Source: Porcipelethomonas sp964621265
GTDB taxonomy: Bacteria; Bacillota; Clostridia; Oscillospirales; Ruminococcaceae
Assembly (NCBI GenBank): GCA_964621265.1
Contig: CAZULQ010000004.1
Span: 33,146-97,145, forward strand
DNA: 64,000 nucleotides
Direction of reading: 5' to 3'
Shown: positions 17,448 through 26,999 of the stretch, piece after piece
Layout: the number at the start of each line of letters is the position of its first letter
How positions within the stretch are numbered: position 1 is the stretch's first letter
Program-made: the position numbers and the translations under genes
Notes under the pieces: generated by a model
The model's database searches: none
The model's input: only the letters and a program-made list of their open reading frames with translations
Told to the model about the DNA's origin: nothing

Positions 17448-18276
17448 TTCCACCCTTATCCTGTCTGCTTATATATTCTCTTAAATTAGCAATCTGTTCA
17501 GAAACTGTTGCAATAACAACACCTTCTGCTGTGTTAAGTACACATGTATCATCAGGAACAGTTTCACTTATAATAAGTTCAACATTTATGCCGCTGTCAG
17601 CAAGTTCCTTTTCAAGTGAATCTGCATAACTCGAAAGCTTTTCAGAAACCTCTGCCTTAATCCATGCAGAACTTCTGACAGTTTTTATAGCACTTTTGAC
17701 CAGGTTATACATGGTCATGTCATCATCCTGAATTTTCTGATATATGATTTTTTCAGCCATCTCGAGCGCAACATATTTCAGCTGCTTTTCATATTCCTTG
17801 AAATATTCTTCCTCATCCTTCTTCAGCTGTTCAATGCTGTGAGAAATATAATGTGCAAGATTTTCAAGAAGTTCTGATTTATCGGCTATTCCCTTTTTAA
17901 GACCTTCGTCGTACGCATTTTTCTTGATTGTTTCCGCCGCCGAGCTTGCCTCGTCAAGAATCTGACGTCTGCTCACATTTGCATCATCAACAAGTCTCTG
18001 TGCTTCCTTTTTGGCCTTATTCATCAGTACATCACGGTCATGCGCTGCGCTGAGTTTTTTTCTGCCAAGCTCACCTGCAAGTTCATCCTGCATCTGTGCC
18101 CTGACTTCCTGATAAATTTCCTCTTTAAGAATTTTCTTCTCCTCTTCAGCAGCTGCAGCTGCTGCGGCTGCTGATTCAACTTCTTCCTCAGTAACCTCAG
18201 GCTCAAATTCTATATCGGGAATCATAACCGTATTTTCACTTTTGAATATGTTCTCGGGCTTAAAGACCTTACGCAA
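17419..18276 (-). CDS. fliH: Flagellar assembly protein FliH
   Basis: A 285-residue regulator of the FliI ATPase. A run of eight alanines at about residues 36-43 followed by long acidic coiled coil (45-170) leads to the V-ATPase E-like C-terminal domain (ALEMAEKIIYQKI at about 175, then LVKSAIKTVRSS and a beta-rich end). It overlaps fliG by eight bases and fliI by about 30, implying coupled translation. Confidence 0.9.
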   Translation of the reverse strand: MRKVFKPENIFKSENTVMIPDIEFEPEVTEEEVESAAAAAAAAEEEKKILKEEIYQEVRAQMQDELAGELGRKKLSAAHDRDVLMNKAKKEAQRLVDDANVSRRQILDEASSAAETIKKNAYDEGLKKGIADKSELLENLAHYISHSIEQLKKDEEEYFKEYEKQLKYVALEMAEKIIYQKIQDDDMTMYNLVKSAIKTVRSSAWIKAEVSEKLSSYADSLEKELADSGINVELIISETVPDDTCVLNTAEGVVIATVSEQIANLREYISRQDKGGNDEDLSRPD

Positions 18277-19309
18277 TTATCTCATCCTCTCCGCCCTTGG
18301 AAATTACAATTTCACCTGATTCTTCAAGACGTCTGATAACAGCAACAATCTTCTGCTGTGCTTCTTCAACATCACGCATACGAACATTATGCAGATACTG
18401 CATATCTGTTGTAATTGTTTCTCTCTGTCTCTGTGACATATTGTTGAAGATGACATTTGTAACCTCTTCTGACGCTGACTTGAGCGCAACCGTGAGATCC
18501 TTTGTGTCGATTTCTCTGATAAACGTCTGAATTTCCATATTGTCCAGATAAATAATATCCTCGAATACGAACATAAGCTTCTTGATATCGTCTGCAAGTA
18601 CCGGATCTTCCGCAGACAATTCTTCGAAGATGTATTTTTCTGTTTTTCTGTCAACTCTGTTCATGATTTCAGCAATATAATTAACGCCGCCCATTTCCAT
18701 AACGTTAACAGATGTAACAGCTGCAAGCTTTTTATTGAGCACCTGTTCTACTATATCTATAATATCCGGTGATGCTCTGTCAAGATTTGATATTCTCTTG
18801 ATTACATCAAGCTGAATTTCTCTCGGAAGCTCCGAGATAATGGCTGATGCCTGGTCTGCTCTTGCGTAGGACAGAACAATCGCAATAGTCTGCGGGTGTT
18901 CGTTCTGCAAAAGCATCTGCAGGTTTTTGTAGTCAACCTTTCTCACCTTTTCAAAAGCCCTTACCTTACCTGACTTTGAAATCTGCTCCATGAGGAATGC
19001 AGTACGCTGTGGACCGAAGGCCTTTTCAAGAACTTCTCGTGCATAGTTTTCGCCACCCTCAGTTATGATGTTCTGGGTTATGCACATATCATAGAAGTCC
19101 TCGATAATTTCCTTCATCTCAGCCTGAGAAAGCAAATCTATCTTAGCTATTTCAGTTGTTATTTCTTCAATTTCGTCGTCTTTTAAATATTTATATACTT
19201 CTGAAGCACTATCAGCACCAAGCGCAATTACAATCGCCGCAACCTTCATTCCCGGCGTAATATTGGTTGAACTTTGTGATGCTGCAGGCTTTGAAGAAGT
19301 ATTCGCCAT
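18269..19309 (-). CDS. fliG: Flagellar motor switch protein FliG
   Basis: A 346-residue C-ring protein that contacts MotA. All three helical domains are present: the N-terminal part (GMKVAAIVIALGADSASEVY at about residue 20), the middle domain with EHPQTIAIVLSY at about 137, and the C-terminal torque domain with IREIDTKDLTVALKSASEEV at about 265, carrying the charged residues that face the stator. Its ATG abuts the fliF stop (1-base overlap). Confidence 0.97.
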   Translation of the reverse strand: MANTSSKPAASQSSTNITPGMKVAAIVIALGADSASEVYKYLKDDEIEEITTEIAKIDLLSQAEMKEIIEDFYDMCITQNIITEGGENYAREVLEKAFGPQRTAFLMEQISKSGKVRAFEKVRKVDYKNLQMLLQNEHPQTIAIVLSYARADQASAIISELPREIQLDVIKRISNLDRASPDIIDIVEQVLNKKLAAVTSVNVMEMGGVNYIAEIMNRVDRKTEKYIFEELSAEDPVLADDIKKLMFVFEDIIYLDNMEIQTFIREIDTKDLTVALKSASEEVTNVIFNNMSQRQRETITTDMQYLHNVRMRDVEEAQQKIVAVIRRLEESGEIVISKGGEDEIIA

Positions 19310-20940
19310 TATTCATCACGCTCCTTCAACATAGAGCGGATAAGTGCCGCAGCGACTTCCGGATTATTCTTAGCGAATTCACGGACTTCAATTTCTGCCG
19401 CCTTTTCTACCTTATTGTGTTCTTCAGCAGCTTCTTCAAGCGACTTTCTGTTGTTTTCTTCTATCTGCTCCTGAAGAATTGCCATTGCCTCGTCGTTTTC
19501 TTCCTGCTGTTTTTCCATCTTCTTTCTCATGCTCTTTACAATCATGAATACGATGATAAGAACAACTGCAAGAACAACGAAACCGCAAAGTACGATAAGA
19601 ATTATAAACTTCTTCTTATCAATGCCCCATCTTGCTTCAAATGAATCTTCATCAGCACCGACTACACCATCAATAAGCTCGCCGCCCATATCCTTTGCAT
19701 AAACGGTAATCTTATCAGGATTTATGTTAGTAGCTGTTCTTACAAGCTCAACAAGCATATTTCTTTCATCAGCTGATATGTAGCCCGAATTGTTTGTAAC
19801 AACAACCGAAATTGAAGCGTCCTTTACTGCTCCGATAGCAACTTCAGTCTGAGTTATTCTATATCCAGGTTCAATCCAGTCAATTGTATGGTGGTAGTCA
19901 TTTGTATTGCCTGAATTAAGCGGCTGGTCAGCATCATACTGATAATTCGGAATGTCGTCGTTCTGTTCTTCGCCGACAACGCCGCCTTCTTCAACTTCAC
20001 CAAGTTCTGTATCATAATGTATCTCTTCATGAGACTTAACGCTGTTTCCGTCCTCGTCAGTCAGATGTTCCTTACTCTCCTGAACTATCTTATCATAGTC
20101 AAGCTCAACAACTGCAACTGCAGTCACTCCGTCAGGATAAATACTGCTGAGAACCTCTTCAGCGTTTGCTTCATACATCGCCTTATATATATTGGCATAT
20201 TCCATCTTGGTTTCCATGTCAAGCTCTTCGGTGTCAGTATTCGCAGCAACCTGTTCGGCTGACTGCATTTCCTGACCTGTCATGGCATTGATAACGGTTA
20301 CATCATCAGGTGTCATCTGCTGTGCACTATATGCAACAAGTTTTTTTACCGCTGAAACGCTCTCCGGCTGGAAACCGGCGTTGTTTTCAAGCGTAAGCGT
20401 AACGCTTGCTGTTGCATGCTTGTCTTCATCTTCTTCCCATGCATATTTGCTTTTCTCAGGAATATTGATGGTAACAATCGCACTCTTAACGCCTTCAATT
20501 CTCTGAATTGTTGTCTGAAGACGGTCCTGGAGCTCAAATCTGAGAGCCTGCTGCTTTTCAAATTCGGTCATTGTCATACCGAGATTATCAAAGAATGTAC
20601 CATATGATGGTGCAGACTGCGGATAACCCATCTGTGCCAGATCATATACAAGAGCGTCCCATTCCTCAGGTCTTACCTGAATTTCGCTATCCTCATTCAT
20701 CTGAGTTTCAACACCACGGTTTTTAAGTACAGTAAGTACTTCCATGGATTCTTCCTGTGACATATCAGGGAAGAGAACAATCCATTCTTCCTCAGTGGAA
20801 CTGTTCAGAAATACTGTAAGAACAATTGCACCTATGAGAAAAACACCGAGCGCCGAGCATATAACTATTTTGGCAATCTTTGTCAAACCGCCCCATAGTG
20901 TCTTTGATTTTTCTAAAAATGATTTGAATTTTTCCTTCAT
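19309..20940 (-). CDS. fliF: Flagellar MS-ring protein FliF
   Basis: A 543-residue protein forming the membrane ring on which the motor is built. Membrane helices lie at about residues 24-46 and 452-476; between them are the ring-building motifs (VLKNRGVETQMNED and the SAIVTINIPEKSKYA block) and an acidic loop near residue 320. The C-terminal cytoplasmic tail, ending EVAAALIRSMLKERDE, is the FliG-binding segment. Length is normal for FliF. Confidence 0.97.
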   Translation of the reverse strand: MKEKFKSFLEKSKTLWGGLTKIAKIVICSALGVFLIGAIVLTVFLNSSTEEEWIVLFPDMSQEESMEVLTVLKNRGVETQMNEDSEIQVRPEEWDALVYDLAQMGYPQSAPSYGTFFDNLGMTMTEFEKQQALRFELQDRLQTTIQRIEGVKSAIVTINIPEKSKYAWEEDEDKHATASVTLTLENNAGFQPESVSAVKKLVAYSAQQMTPDDVTVINAMTGQEMQSAEQVAANTDTEELDMETKMEYANIYKAMYEANAEEVLSSIYPDGVTAVAVVELDYDKIVQESKEHLTDEDGNSVKSHEEIHYDTELGEVEEGGVVGEEQNDDIPNYQYDADQPLNSGNTNDYHHTIDWIEPGYRITQTEVAIGAVKDASISVVVTNNSGYISADERNMLVELVRTATNINPDKITVYAKDMGGELIDGVVGADEDSFEARWGIDKKKFIILIVLCGFVVLAVVLIIVFMIVKSMRKKMEKQQEENDEAMAILQEQIEENNRKSLEEAAEEHNKVEKAAEIEVREFAKNNPEVAAALIRSMLKERDE

Positions 20941-20984
20941 TTAAAACAAACTTCCAAACTATTTCTAATTTTTATCACTCAAAA

Positions 20985-21302
20985 TTAAATCTGCATCTGC
21001 ATTATCTCTTTATAAGCGTTAACAACTCTTGTTGTAATCTGAGTTGTCATTTCAATAGCTGTCGATGCCTTTGCAGAATCAAGCATCGCTGATTCAAGGT
21101 CACTTGAAGCGCCTGTTGAAATATCATAAGCACTCTGCAGTGACTGCATTTCAAGGTCCTTGACACCCTGGATTTTCATTTTTAATATATCACCGAATGT
21201 CTCGGGAGTTTCTTCCTTCTGTTCAACAATCGGATCAATTTTTCCAATTGATTCAAGCCTTTCAATTGAAGGCATTGATGATGTAAGCGGTACTATAAAC
21301 AT
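20985..21302 (-). CDS. fliE: Flagellar hook-basal body protein FliE
   Basis: A 105-residue protein linking MS ring and rod. The C-terminal half carries the family pattern: DLESAMLDSAKASTAIEMTT and TRVVNAYKEIMQMQI. An N-terminal serine/proline stretch is variable. It lies between flgC and fliF as in other Firmicutes. Confidence 0.93.
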   Translation of the reverse strand: MFIVPLTSSMPSIERLESIGKIDPIVEQKEETPETFGDILKMKIQGVKDLEMQSLQSAYDISTGASSDLESAMLDSAKASTAIEMTTQITTRVVNAYKEIMQMQI

Positions 21303-21330
21303 TTTTATTCGCCATCCTTTATATTACTGA

Positions 21331-21759
21331 TTAAACACTTCTGCCGATTTCAAGTGCCTTTGAAGCCATAGCCTTTACAACTGAAAGAGCACTTACATTC
21401 GCTTCATACACTCTTGAAGCTTCAAGGAGGTCAACCTGTTCTTCTGTATTGTTTACATTTGGATAGTAAACATATCCCTCTTCATCTGCATCAGGATGTT
21501 CAGGGTCATAGACAATATTGAAGTCCTCCTGACTTTCAACGATTTCGGCAATTCTTACACCGCCGCCCGAAACCTTACAGAGTGTTTCATCAAAAGTCTG
21601 TTCTCTTGTCTGGAAAATAACCTGTTTTCTTCTGTATGGTTCACCATCCTCAGTTCTTGTTGTATTCTGATTTGAAATATTCTGAAGAATAATATCTGAT
21701 CTGTATCTTTCAGCAGTAAGAGCTGAACCTACAATATTAATTGAATTTAAAAAAGCCAT
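21331..21759 (-). CDS. flgC: Flagellar proximal rod protein FlgC
   Basis: A 142-residue rod protein. It begins MAFLNSINIVGSALTAERYR with NISNQNTTRTEDGEPYRRK (about residues 24-42), the FlgC signature, and ends in the rod coil VYEANVSALSVVKAMASKAL. ATG 21759 has AAAGGAAAG eight bases upstream, so I prefer it to the GTG at 21768. Confidence 0.95.
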   Translation of the reverse strand: MAFLNSINIVGSALTAERYRSDIILQNISNQNTTRTEDGEPYRRKQVIFQTREQTFDETLCKVSGGGVRIAEIVESQEDFNIVYDPEHPDADEEGYVYYPNVNNTEEQVDLLEASRVYEANVSALSVVKAMASKALEIGRSV

Positions 21760-21789
21760 CTGCAACACTTTCCTTTCATTGTTTTAAGA

Positions 21790-22149
21790 TTACTTGAAGT
21801 TTGCGTTTGTCATAACATATCTTAAGTCTCCGATTGCGGCATTCAGCTTGTTGATAATCGCTGCTGACTGAAGATATGTACTGTAAAGCTCAAGATTTTC
21901 CTTGTCAACATCAACGTTGTTACCATCAATGAGAACATCAGTACTTTCAACTTCTGTCACTACCGCATTGAAGTCGTATTTTCTCTTTCCGTCCACCTTT
22001 TCATCAAGCGTGTTTTCAAACGTCACATACTTATAGTTATACTCAGGAGTGTCGATATTTGCGATATTCTGAGTATGTACCTGCTGCTTTACACTAAGCT
22101 GTTTGATGCCGCCTTCCATTGCCTTGAAGGCGAGTGAATTAAGATACAT
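21790..22149 (-). CDS. flgB: Flagellar proximal rod protein FlgB
   Basis: A 119-residue rod protein and the first gene of the flagellar operon. Signature segments are VKQQVHTQNIANIDTPEYN (about residues 20-38) and NNVDVDKENLELYSTYLQ (about 78-95). The ribosome site is GGGGGAA seven bases before the ATG. Confidence 0.95.
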   Translation of the reverse strand: MYLNSLAFKAMEGGIKQLSVKQQVHTQNIANIDTPEYNYKYVTFENTLDEKVDGKRKYDFNAVVTEVESTDVLIDGNNVDVDKENLELYSTYLQSAAIINKLNAAIGDLRYVMTNANFK

Positions 22150-22201
22150 TTATATTCCCCCAAAATATTTTATACGCTATTGCGCATTTTTACTTATACT
22201 T

Positions 22202-22230
22202 ATTATACAACAAAATCTTTCTGAAATCAA
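22202..22230 (-). promoter_or_regulatory. Sigma-A type promoter of the flagellar operon
   Basis: TTGATT (22225-22230) and TATAAT (22202-22207) on the minus strand are separated by exactly 17 bases, about 50 bases before the flgB ATG. I see no sigma-28 type element here, so the operon appears to start from the housekeeping polymerase. No terminator is evident between it and the upstream helicase gene. Confidence 0.75.
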
Positions 22231-22272
22231 CCCTATTTGAGAAAAAAATCTAAAAATCAATAAAAATCGTGT

Positions 22273-25200
22273 TTATTCTGCAATCTTGACTTCCATCACT
22301 GCTGCCTCTCCGTTTTCAAGAAGAGTAATCACGCTGTTTACGCATGATATCATTTTACAGGACACAAGATATGCCGTACGGCTTTTTACAAAAACAGGTG
22401 CCATTCCGAGCGCATTGGCTATATTTCCCACCGTAAGACGTGAGTTTCTGAATTCATATGCCGCTTTTAATATAAAGTAATCCAGAATATTCATATTGTC
22501 GGATAAACTTTCCGCCACATCTTCCTCTTCATAGGAACGAGGTCCTGTAACTTTCTTGTATTCCTTATCTGTCACAGATATTTCTGTAACATCAGGCAGG
22601 TCAGAAGGATTCCTTATGCCATCAAGATGCTGTACTATATTATAAATCTCCCCGAACATCTTCGATGCATTTTCATCAGAGGATTTTATGAAGTTTTCAG
22701 AGCTTCCGACAATCACAAGAAGTTTTTTTGCACGGGAAAGCGCAACGTTTATTCTACGGCAGTCTCTGGCAAAGCCTATATTGTGATGCTCATTATTTCG
22801 CACAAAGCTTATAATAATGATATCTTCCTCCATACCCTGAAAACGGTCAACCGAACCTATTCTGAGTTCAAGATTTGAAAGTCCCTTATAAAAGCCGCTT
22901 CTGACAAGCTTGTCCTCCAGAAGCTTAACCTGTGCATCATAAAATGTTATAACGCCGATTGATTTGTGCTCACCGTTTTTCACAAGATTATTATTAAGCC
23001 TGAAAAGAAGCTTTTTTATACTCTCCGCTTCATACTCGTTATAATAACTCTTATTCAGTCTCGACTCAAAATATTCATGGCTGTTTCCGATATCATACCA
23101 GAGTACATGGTTTTCCTCTGAAATTCCGTCACCCTGGCAGCCATGCTCTTTTTTATCTTCTGACGGAGATTCAAGTCGTCCCGCATCAGTATCAATATAA
23201 AACTGATTTATAAGCGCCGCAATGTCACGGTGCATGCGATACTGACGAAAAAGCATTGTCCTCATACCCGCTGACGCCGATTCATATAATTCTTCAAAAA
23301 GACTTGTTTTCATAAGTCTGTGAAGATGCGCATTATCGTCCTCGATTTCATCGTATGCGTCGTTATCAATATACGGCGGAAGCTGCTTGTGGTCGCCGAC
23401 AAGAACAATCTTTTTAGCCTTAAGCATAGGCAGTATAATATCAGGCGGAGTGCTCTTGCTCGACTCATCGATAATCACAACGTCAAACGACGGATAGTTC
23501 TTTTCAAAATCAGCTGTACCACTCTGAATACATGTAATACCGATTACATTTGCATTCTGGATATAAAGCTGTTTCAGTTCGCCATAGTTCATGGCATTTC
23601 CGCCGATTTGTCCACACCACTCCTTAAGTATCTTCTGCCATTTCAGATATCTTATCGACTTCTTATTATAATGTTCATTGACAAGGCGCTCAATCTCCGA
23701 AAGAACAGGATTTTCAAGGCTAACGCCTTCAAGCGCCGCTGAAAAGAATTTATCAGCTGTCTTTTCCCGCAGAAGCAGTACAGAATATTCATAATCTCTC
23801 TTTGCCTCCTGTAATTCGTGAAAGGCATTTTCATATTTCAGCTTCACCTTATAATACTGTGAATCATAGTCACGGCAAAGAGCGTCAAGCGAAAACCTGA
23901 AGGTTTCCATATTAAGCACAAACTCTTCATCAGTCTGCATTGCATTGATTTTTTCAGCAAGCTTAATCGTTCTTCGCTGAATACCCATTACATAGCTTTC
24001 AGCACGTCTGTAATAAATAGCCGCAACCTTTCCCCATTTCGGTCTGAAAATAATGGATTTTATTCCGTATGGAATAGACCTTATAATGCCTTCCCCCTCT
24101 TTATAGAGGTTATCGGCAATCTCGCTGTCTGTATAGTAGAACACACCCTCATAGGCTGTATTATCAAGACGATTTTTCGAAACATGTCGTGCAATAAAAC
24201 GCATCTGTCTTGTAAACATTGATGTATACTCATTAAGCAGTTCGAGTTCGTTTTCAAGTTCATGTATCTTGCTTACGTCCGCTTCAATATCGGCAAACTT
24301 TTCTATTATCTCATTGTAGATATTACTTGGTATCTGAAAGTCTGACGGAAAGTATTCGGCCGCATCACAGGCAATCTGCGCATCCTCTTCATCATAAGCA
24401 CGGCTTATCTCCTCAAAGAAAATCTCACGGTTTGAGTCTGCCTCATCCATGACGTTTCTGAAAAAGAAGGTCTGTGACTCAAGAAGTCTCTGATTACTAT
24501 AGTTTTCATTGACGTCCTCTGCATATCTTAATATCTCCGGCAGCTTTTCCTTATACTTTCTGAGTGTTGCAAGCTGAGCTTCAATATTCTCTGCCATTTT
24601 TGAAGCCGACTCCGAAACACACTTAATCCATGTGTGAACAACATTATCCTCAACAAACGGCAGACCTTCCTCCTCAACTCTTGAGAAATCGCCCTTTCGG
24701 AGTACACGCACCTCACTGTGATTCATCACTCTTGAAATCGCATTGTCTACTGCAAGGTTTGACTGGGACACCACAAGAGTTTTAAGACCTCTTATTGCGT
24801 TCTGATAACAGATTTCTGCAATAACGGTAGTCTTGCCCGTTCCTGGAGGCCCCTGTATAAGATAAAGGTCATCAGCATTCAGCACTCCCTCAACAGCACA
24901 AAGCTGTTCTGTATTCATATTTTTCATGAGCAGGTTTTCCGGAGACAGAATTATATTGTCACCAATCTCACGATTTGCCGCCTCAGGATTAAAAAGAAAT
25001 TCCGTAAGTCTTTTGTTTACTGCCTCTCCACGACTGAGCTTATCAAGACCGCTTTTCATTCTTCTGCATGTAATGAGCGTCGCTGCATCGTAAACAGCAA
25101 GGCGTGTCTCATCTTCAATAAGCTGTACGGATTCCCTGTCTGTTCTGACGGCAAGCACTCCTCGCTCAAAGCGTTCAGCTTTGCCGAATGAGTATACAGG

Positions 25201-25731
25201 TTCTCCGCTTTCATCAGCAATGCCGACATTCAGATTTTTAACCTGTGGATTTTCAGTATATGACTTAACCTTCAGATAAAGCATATCATCAGCACGGCTT
25301 ACAGTTTCCTCATATCTGAAAATAAATGTATTTTCCTTTGCTCGCCTTAGCATTGCGTTTATATACTCATACCACATATCAAGACGTTTTTTAAGCTCCG
25401 CATTAACTTTGAAAACACATGAATCAGATTTATGAATAAAGCTCACTTTGAGTTTTCTTCCATTTGTGACTGAGCCTCTTGAAACGCTCCTGCAATGGAA
25501 ATTATTATCATCAAGTGCACCCTTTAAAAGAAGTGATACCTCACGGCAATTTACATTCAGCCAGACCATGGAGTCAACAATTGTTATATCCGCTTCAAAA
25601 ATATCCTCTTCAGGAAAAAGTGCAAGCGGGAGTTCAAATTTGTTCCCTTTAACGCTCCCGAAGATATTTCTCAGTTCGTCGAGCGCTCGTGGAGACATAT
25701 CCACATTCAGTTTTACAAGCTTTTCTTCCAT
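22273..25731 (-). CDS. UPF1-like superfamily 1 helicase with a large insert and C-terminal helix-turn-helix-like tail
   Basis: A 1152-residue cytoplasmic NTPase of the UPF1/DNA2-like SF1B group. Motifs visible: Walker A GPPGTGKTT at about residue 295, VVSQSNLAVDNAI (Ia), Walker B VVIIDESSKS at about 750, VLVGDHKQLPP (III), RQYRMHRDI (IV) at about 830, SVDRFQGMEEDIIIISFVR (V) and NVALSRAKKLLVIVGS (VI) at about 995. About 450 residues, partly coiled coil, separate Walker A and B. The last 75 residues (LTVGNIANALGMAPVFVKSR) resemble a winged helix. I start at ATG 25731, preceded by AAAGGGGTGAGG. It has its own promoter and no operon partner, so substrate and role are unknown. Confidence 0.85.
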   Translation of the reverse strand: MEEKLVKLNVDMSPRALDELRNIFGSVKGNKFELPLALFPEEDIFEADITIVDSMVWLNVNCREVSLLLKGALDDNNFHCRSVSRGSVTNGRKLKVSFIHKSDSCVFKVNAELKKRLDMWYEYINAMLRRAKENTFIFRYEETVSRADDMLYLKVKSYTENPQVKNLNVGIADESGEPVYSFGKAERFERGVLAVRTDRESVQLIEDETRLAVYDAATLITCRRMKSGLDKLSRGEAVNKRLTEFLFNPEAANREIGDNIILSPENLLMKNMNTEQLCAVEGVLNADDLYLIQGPPGTGKTTVIAEICYQNAIRGLKTLVVSQSNLAVDNAISRVMNHSEVRVLRKGDFSRVEEEGLPFVEDNVVHTWIKCVSESASKMAENIEAQLATLRKYKEKLPEILRYAEDVNENYSNQRLLESQTFFFRNVMDEADSNREIFFEEISRAYDEEDAQIACDAAEYFPSDFQIPSNIYNEIIEKFADIEADVSKIHELENELELLNEYTSMFTRQMRFIARHVSKNRLDNTAYEGVFYYTDSEIADNLYKEGEGIIRSIPYGIKSIIFRPKWGKVAAIYYRRAESYVMGIQRRTIKLAEKINAMQTDEEFVLNMETFRFSLDALCRDYDSQYYKVKLKYENAFHELQEAKRDYEYSVLLLREKTADKFFSAALEGVSLENPVLSEIERLVNEHYNKKSIRYLKWQKILKEWCGQIGGNAMNYGELKQLYIQNANVIGITCIQSGTADFEKNYPSFDVVIIDESSKSTPPDIILPMLKAKKIVLVGDHKQLPPYIDNDAYDEIEDDNAHLHRLMKTSLFEELYESASAGMRTMLFRQYRMHRDIAALINQFYIDTDAGRLESPSEDKKEHGCQGDGISEENHVLWYDIGNSHEYFESRLNKSYYNEYEAESIKKLLFRLNNNLVKNGEHKSIGVITFYDAQVKLLEDKLVRSGFYKGLSNLELRIGSVDRFQGMEEDIIIISFVRNNEHHNIGFARDCRRINVALSRAKKLLVIVGSSENFIKSSDENASKMFGEIYNIVQHLDGIRNPSDLPDVTEISVTDKEYKKVTGPRSYEEEDVAESLSDNMNILDYFILKAAYEFRNSRLTVGNIANALGMAPVFVKSRTAYLVSCKMISCVNSVITLLENGEAAVMEVKIAE

Positions 25732-25770
25732 AGTCCTCACCCCTTTCCGGTTACAACTGCATATTTTATA

Positions 25771-25799
25771 ATTATAACATATATTCACACTTTTTACAA
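25771..25799 (-). promoter_or_regulatory. Sigma-A type promoter of the helicase gene
   Basis: TTGTAA (25794-25799) and TATAAT (25771-25776) with a 17-base spacer, 40 bases upstream of the helicase ATG and just downstream of the terminator of the preceding operon. Confidence 0.65.
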
Positions 25800-25817
25800 T
25801 ATGTATGAAAGCAAATC

Positions 25818-25849
25818 AATAAAAAAAGGACTGTCAGAAACAGTCCTTT
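25818..25849 (-). terminator. Intrinsic terminator of the alaS-to-DHHW operon
   Basis: Stem AAAGGACTGT (25840-25849 read on the minus strand) with a five-base loop and its perfect complement (25825-25834), followed on the minus strand by seven Ts. It begins five bases after the DHHW gene stop. Confidence 0.93.
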
Positions 25850-25853
25850 AAGC

Positions 25854-26984
25854 TTATTGTGTAAGCCCGATATTTTTTACATTCTTATCCGTCGAAAAAG
25901 TTGACGCATTATAAAGAAACAGCGTATGGGTATAGTCATCGGGATTAATATATTCAGTAACTGCGGTTTTGAGATATCTCGGGTCAACCACTGTTATTTT
26001 TGAATAGTTCTGCACGAAAAACGGAACCATACTGTTTGCATAGGAATCCTTTACAATAAGAAGTGTATTTCTCGTCTCAACATTAGTTGTTATTGAAGTC
26101 ACCGCACGGTTGTGCCCAAGAAAAACACAGTACTTATCGTTGGTGTCAAGAAAATCCGTAAAGTAAATATCATCACAGATTTCTTCTGTCATGCCGTCGT
26201 TCAACACAACATGGGTTGCAGTAAGATGATTTTTCTGACGATAGATATCAATAGTGTCAGGCTTCACGCCGTCAAAAAGGCACTTTGAGTAATAAGTTCC
26301 GCAGAAATCTTCGGAAACTGCTTCGGGTTCATAATCAGTATACGCCCCGATACCCATTCTTCTTGCCGCCGCCTTATACGCTGTGAACGCACCCTTTGAC
26401 GTCCAGTGATGGTCTGTTCTGTAATAGATGTAATCGTCTCTTGAAGAATAAAGAGCGCTGTAAACATCAATCTGCTTTACCTTACTTTCAAAACCATCGT
26501 ATATTTCAGAAATAAGCTTTTTCTGGTCAAGCTGAGGCAGATAAGGCTGAAGCTTATCCTTGTATATTCCCGATGAAGTAGGCGCAATAAGCGCATACAC
26601 TTCTGTGTCATAGGTTTCAGCAAATTTGTTTATGGCATTCACCGATTTTTCCATTTCATTATAATCAGGTTCCGGCAGCTGTTCATACATTCTTTCGTCA
26701 GTCAGATATACGCCATTAATGAGTTCTTTTCCGCTGAGCTCTTCCATATTCATCTTTGCCTTAACCCAGCTTACCCTTGCAGGAAAGTGGTCAGCAAGAT
26801 AAGTTTCAATACCATTCATATACGATTTATCTGCCACCGCACCAAACGAAAACTCAGGAAACTTTTCAAGCACTCTGTTTTCGGTTTCAGAAAAATCCGA
26901 CTTCTTTGAAAAAATCAGTATTAAGGGCATTACAAAAATGAGTGCCAGAAATAGTACTGCTGATTTTAAATGCTGTTTTTCCAT
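25854..26984 (-). CDS. DHHW-family (AlgJ/AlgX-like) O-acetylation partner protein
   Basis: A 376-residue protein anchored by an N-terminal membrane segment (about residues 8-26, LKSAVLFLALIFVMPLILI), facing outward. The motif YYRTDHHWTSKG at about residues 192-203 is the DHHW signature of the SGNH-like acetyl transfer proteins; IVKDSYANSMVPFF near residue 310 is a second conserved block with the possible catalytic serine. It directly follows an MBOAT gene, the classic pair for acetylating a cell-envelope polysaccharide. Which polymer is modified cannot be seen. Confidence 0.85.
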   Translation of the reverse strand: MEKQHLKSAVLFLALIFVMPLILIFSKKSDFSETENRVLEKFPEFSFGAVADKSYMNGIETYLADHFPARVSWVKAKMNMEELSGKELINGVYLTDERMYEQLPEPDYNEMEKSVNAINKFAETYDTEVYALIAPTSSGIYKDKLQPYLPQLDQKKLISEIYDGFESKVKQIDVYSALYSSRDDYIYYRTDHHWTSKGAFTAYKAAARRMGIGAYTDYEPEAVSEDFCGTYYSKCLFDGVKPDTIDIYRQKNHLTATHVVLNDGMTEEICDDIYFTDFLDTNDKYCVFLGHNRAVTSITTNVETRNTLLIVKDSYANSMVPFFVQNYSKITVVDPRYLKTAVTEYINPDDYTHTLFLYNASTFSTDKNVKNIGLTQ

Positions 26985-26999
26985 ATTTCTGACCTCCTT

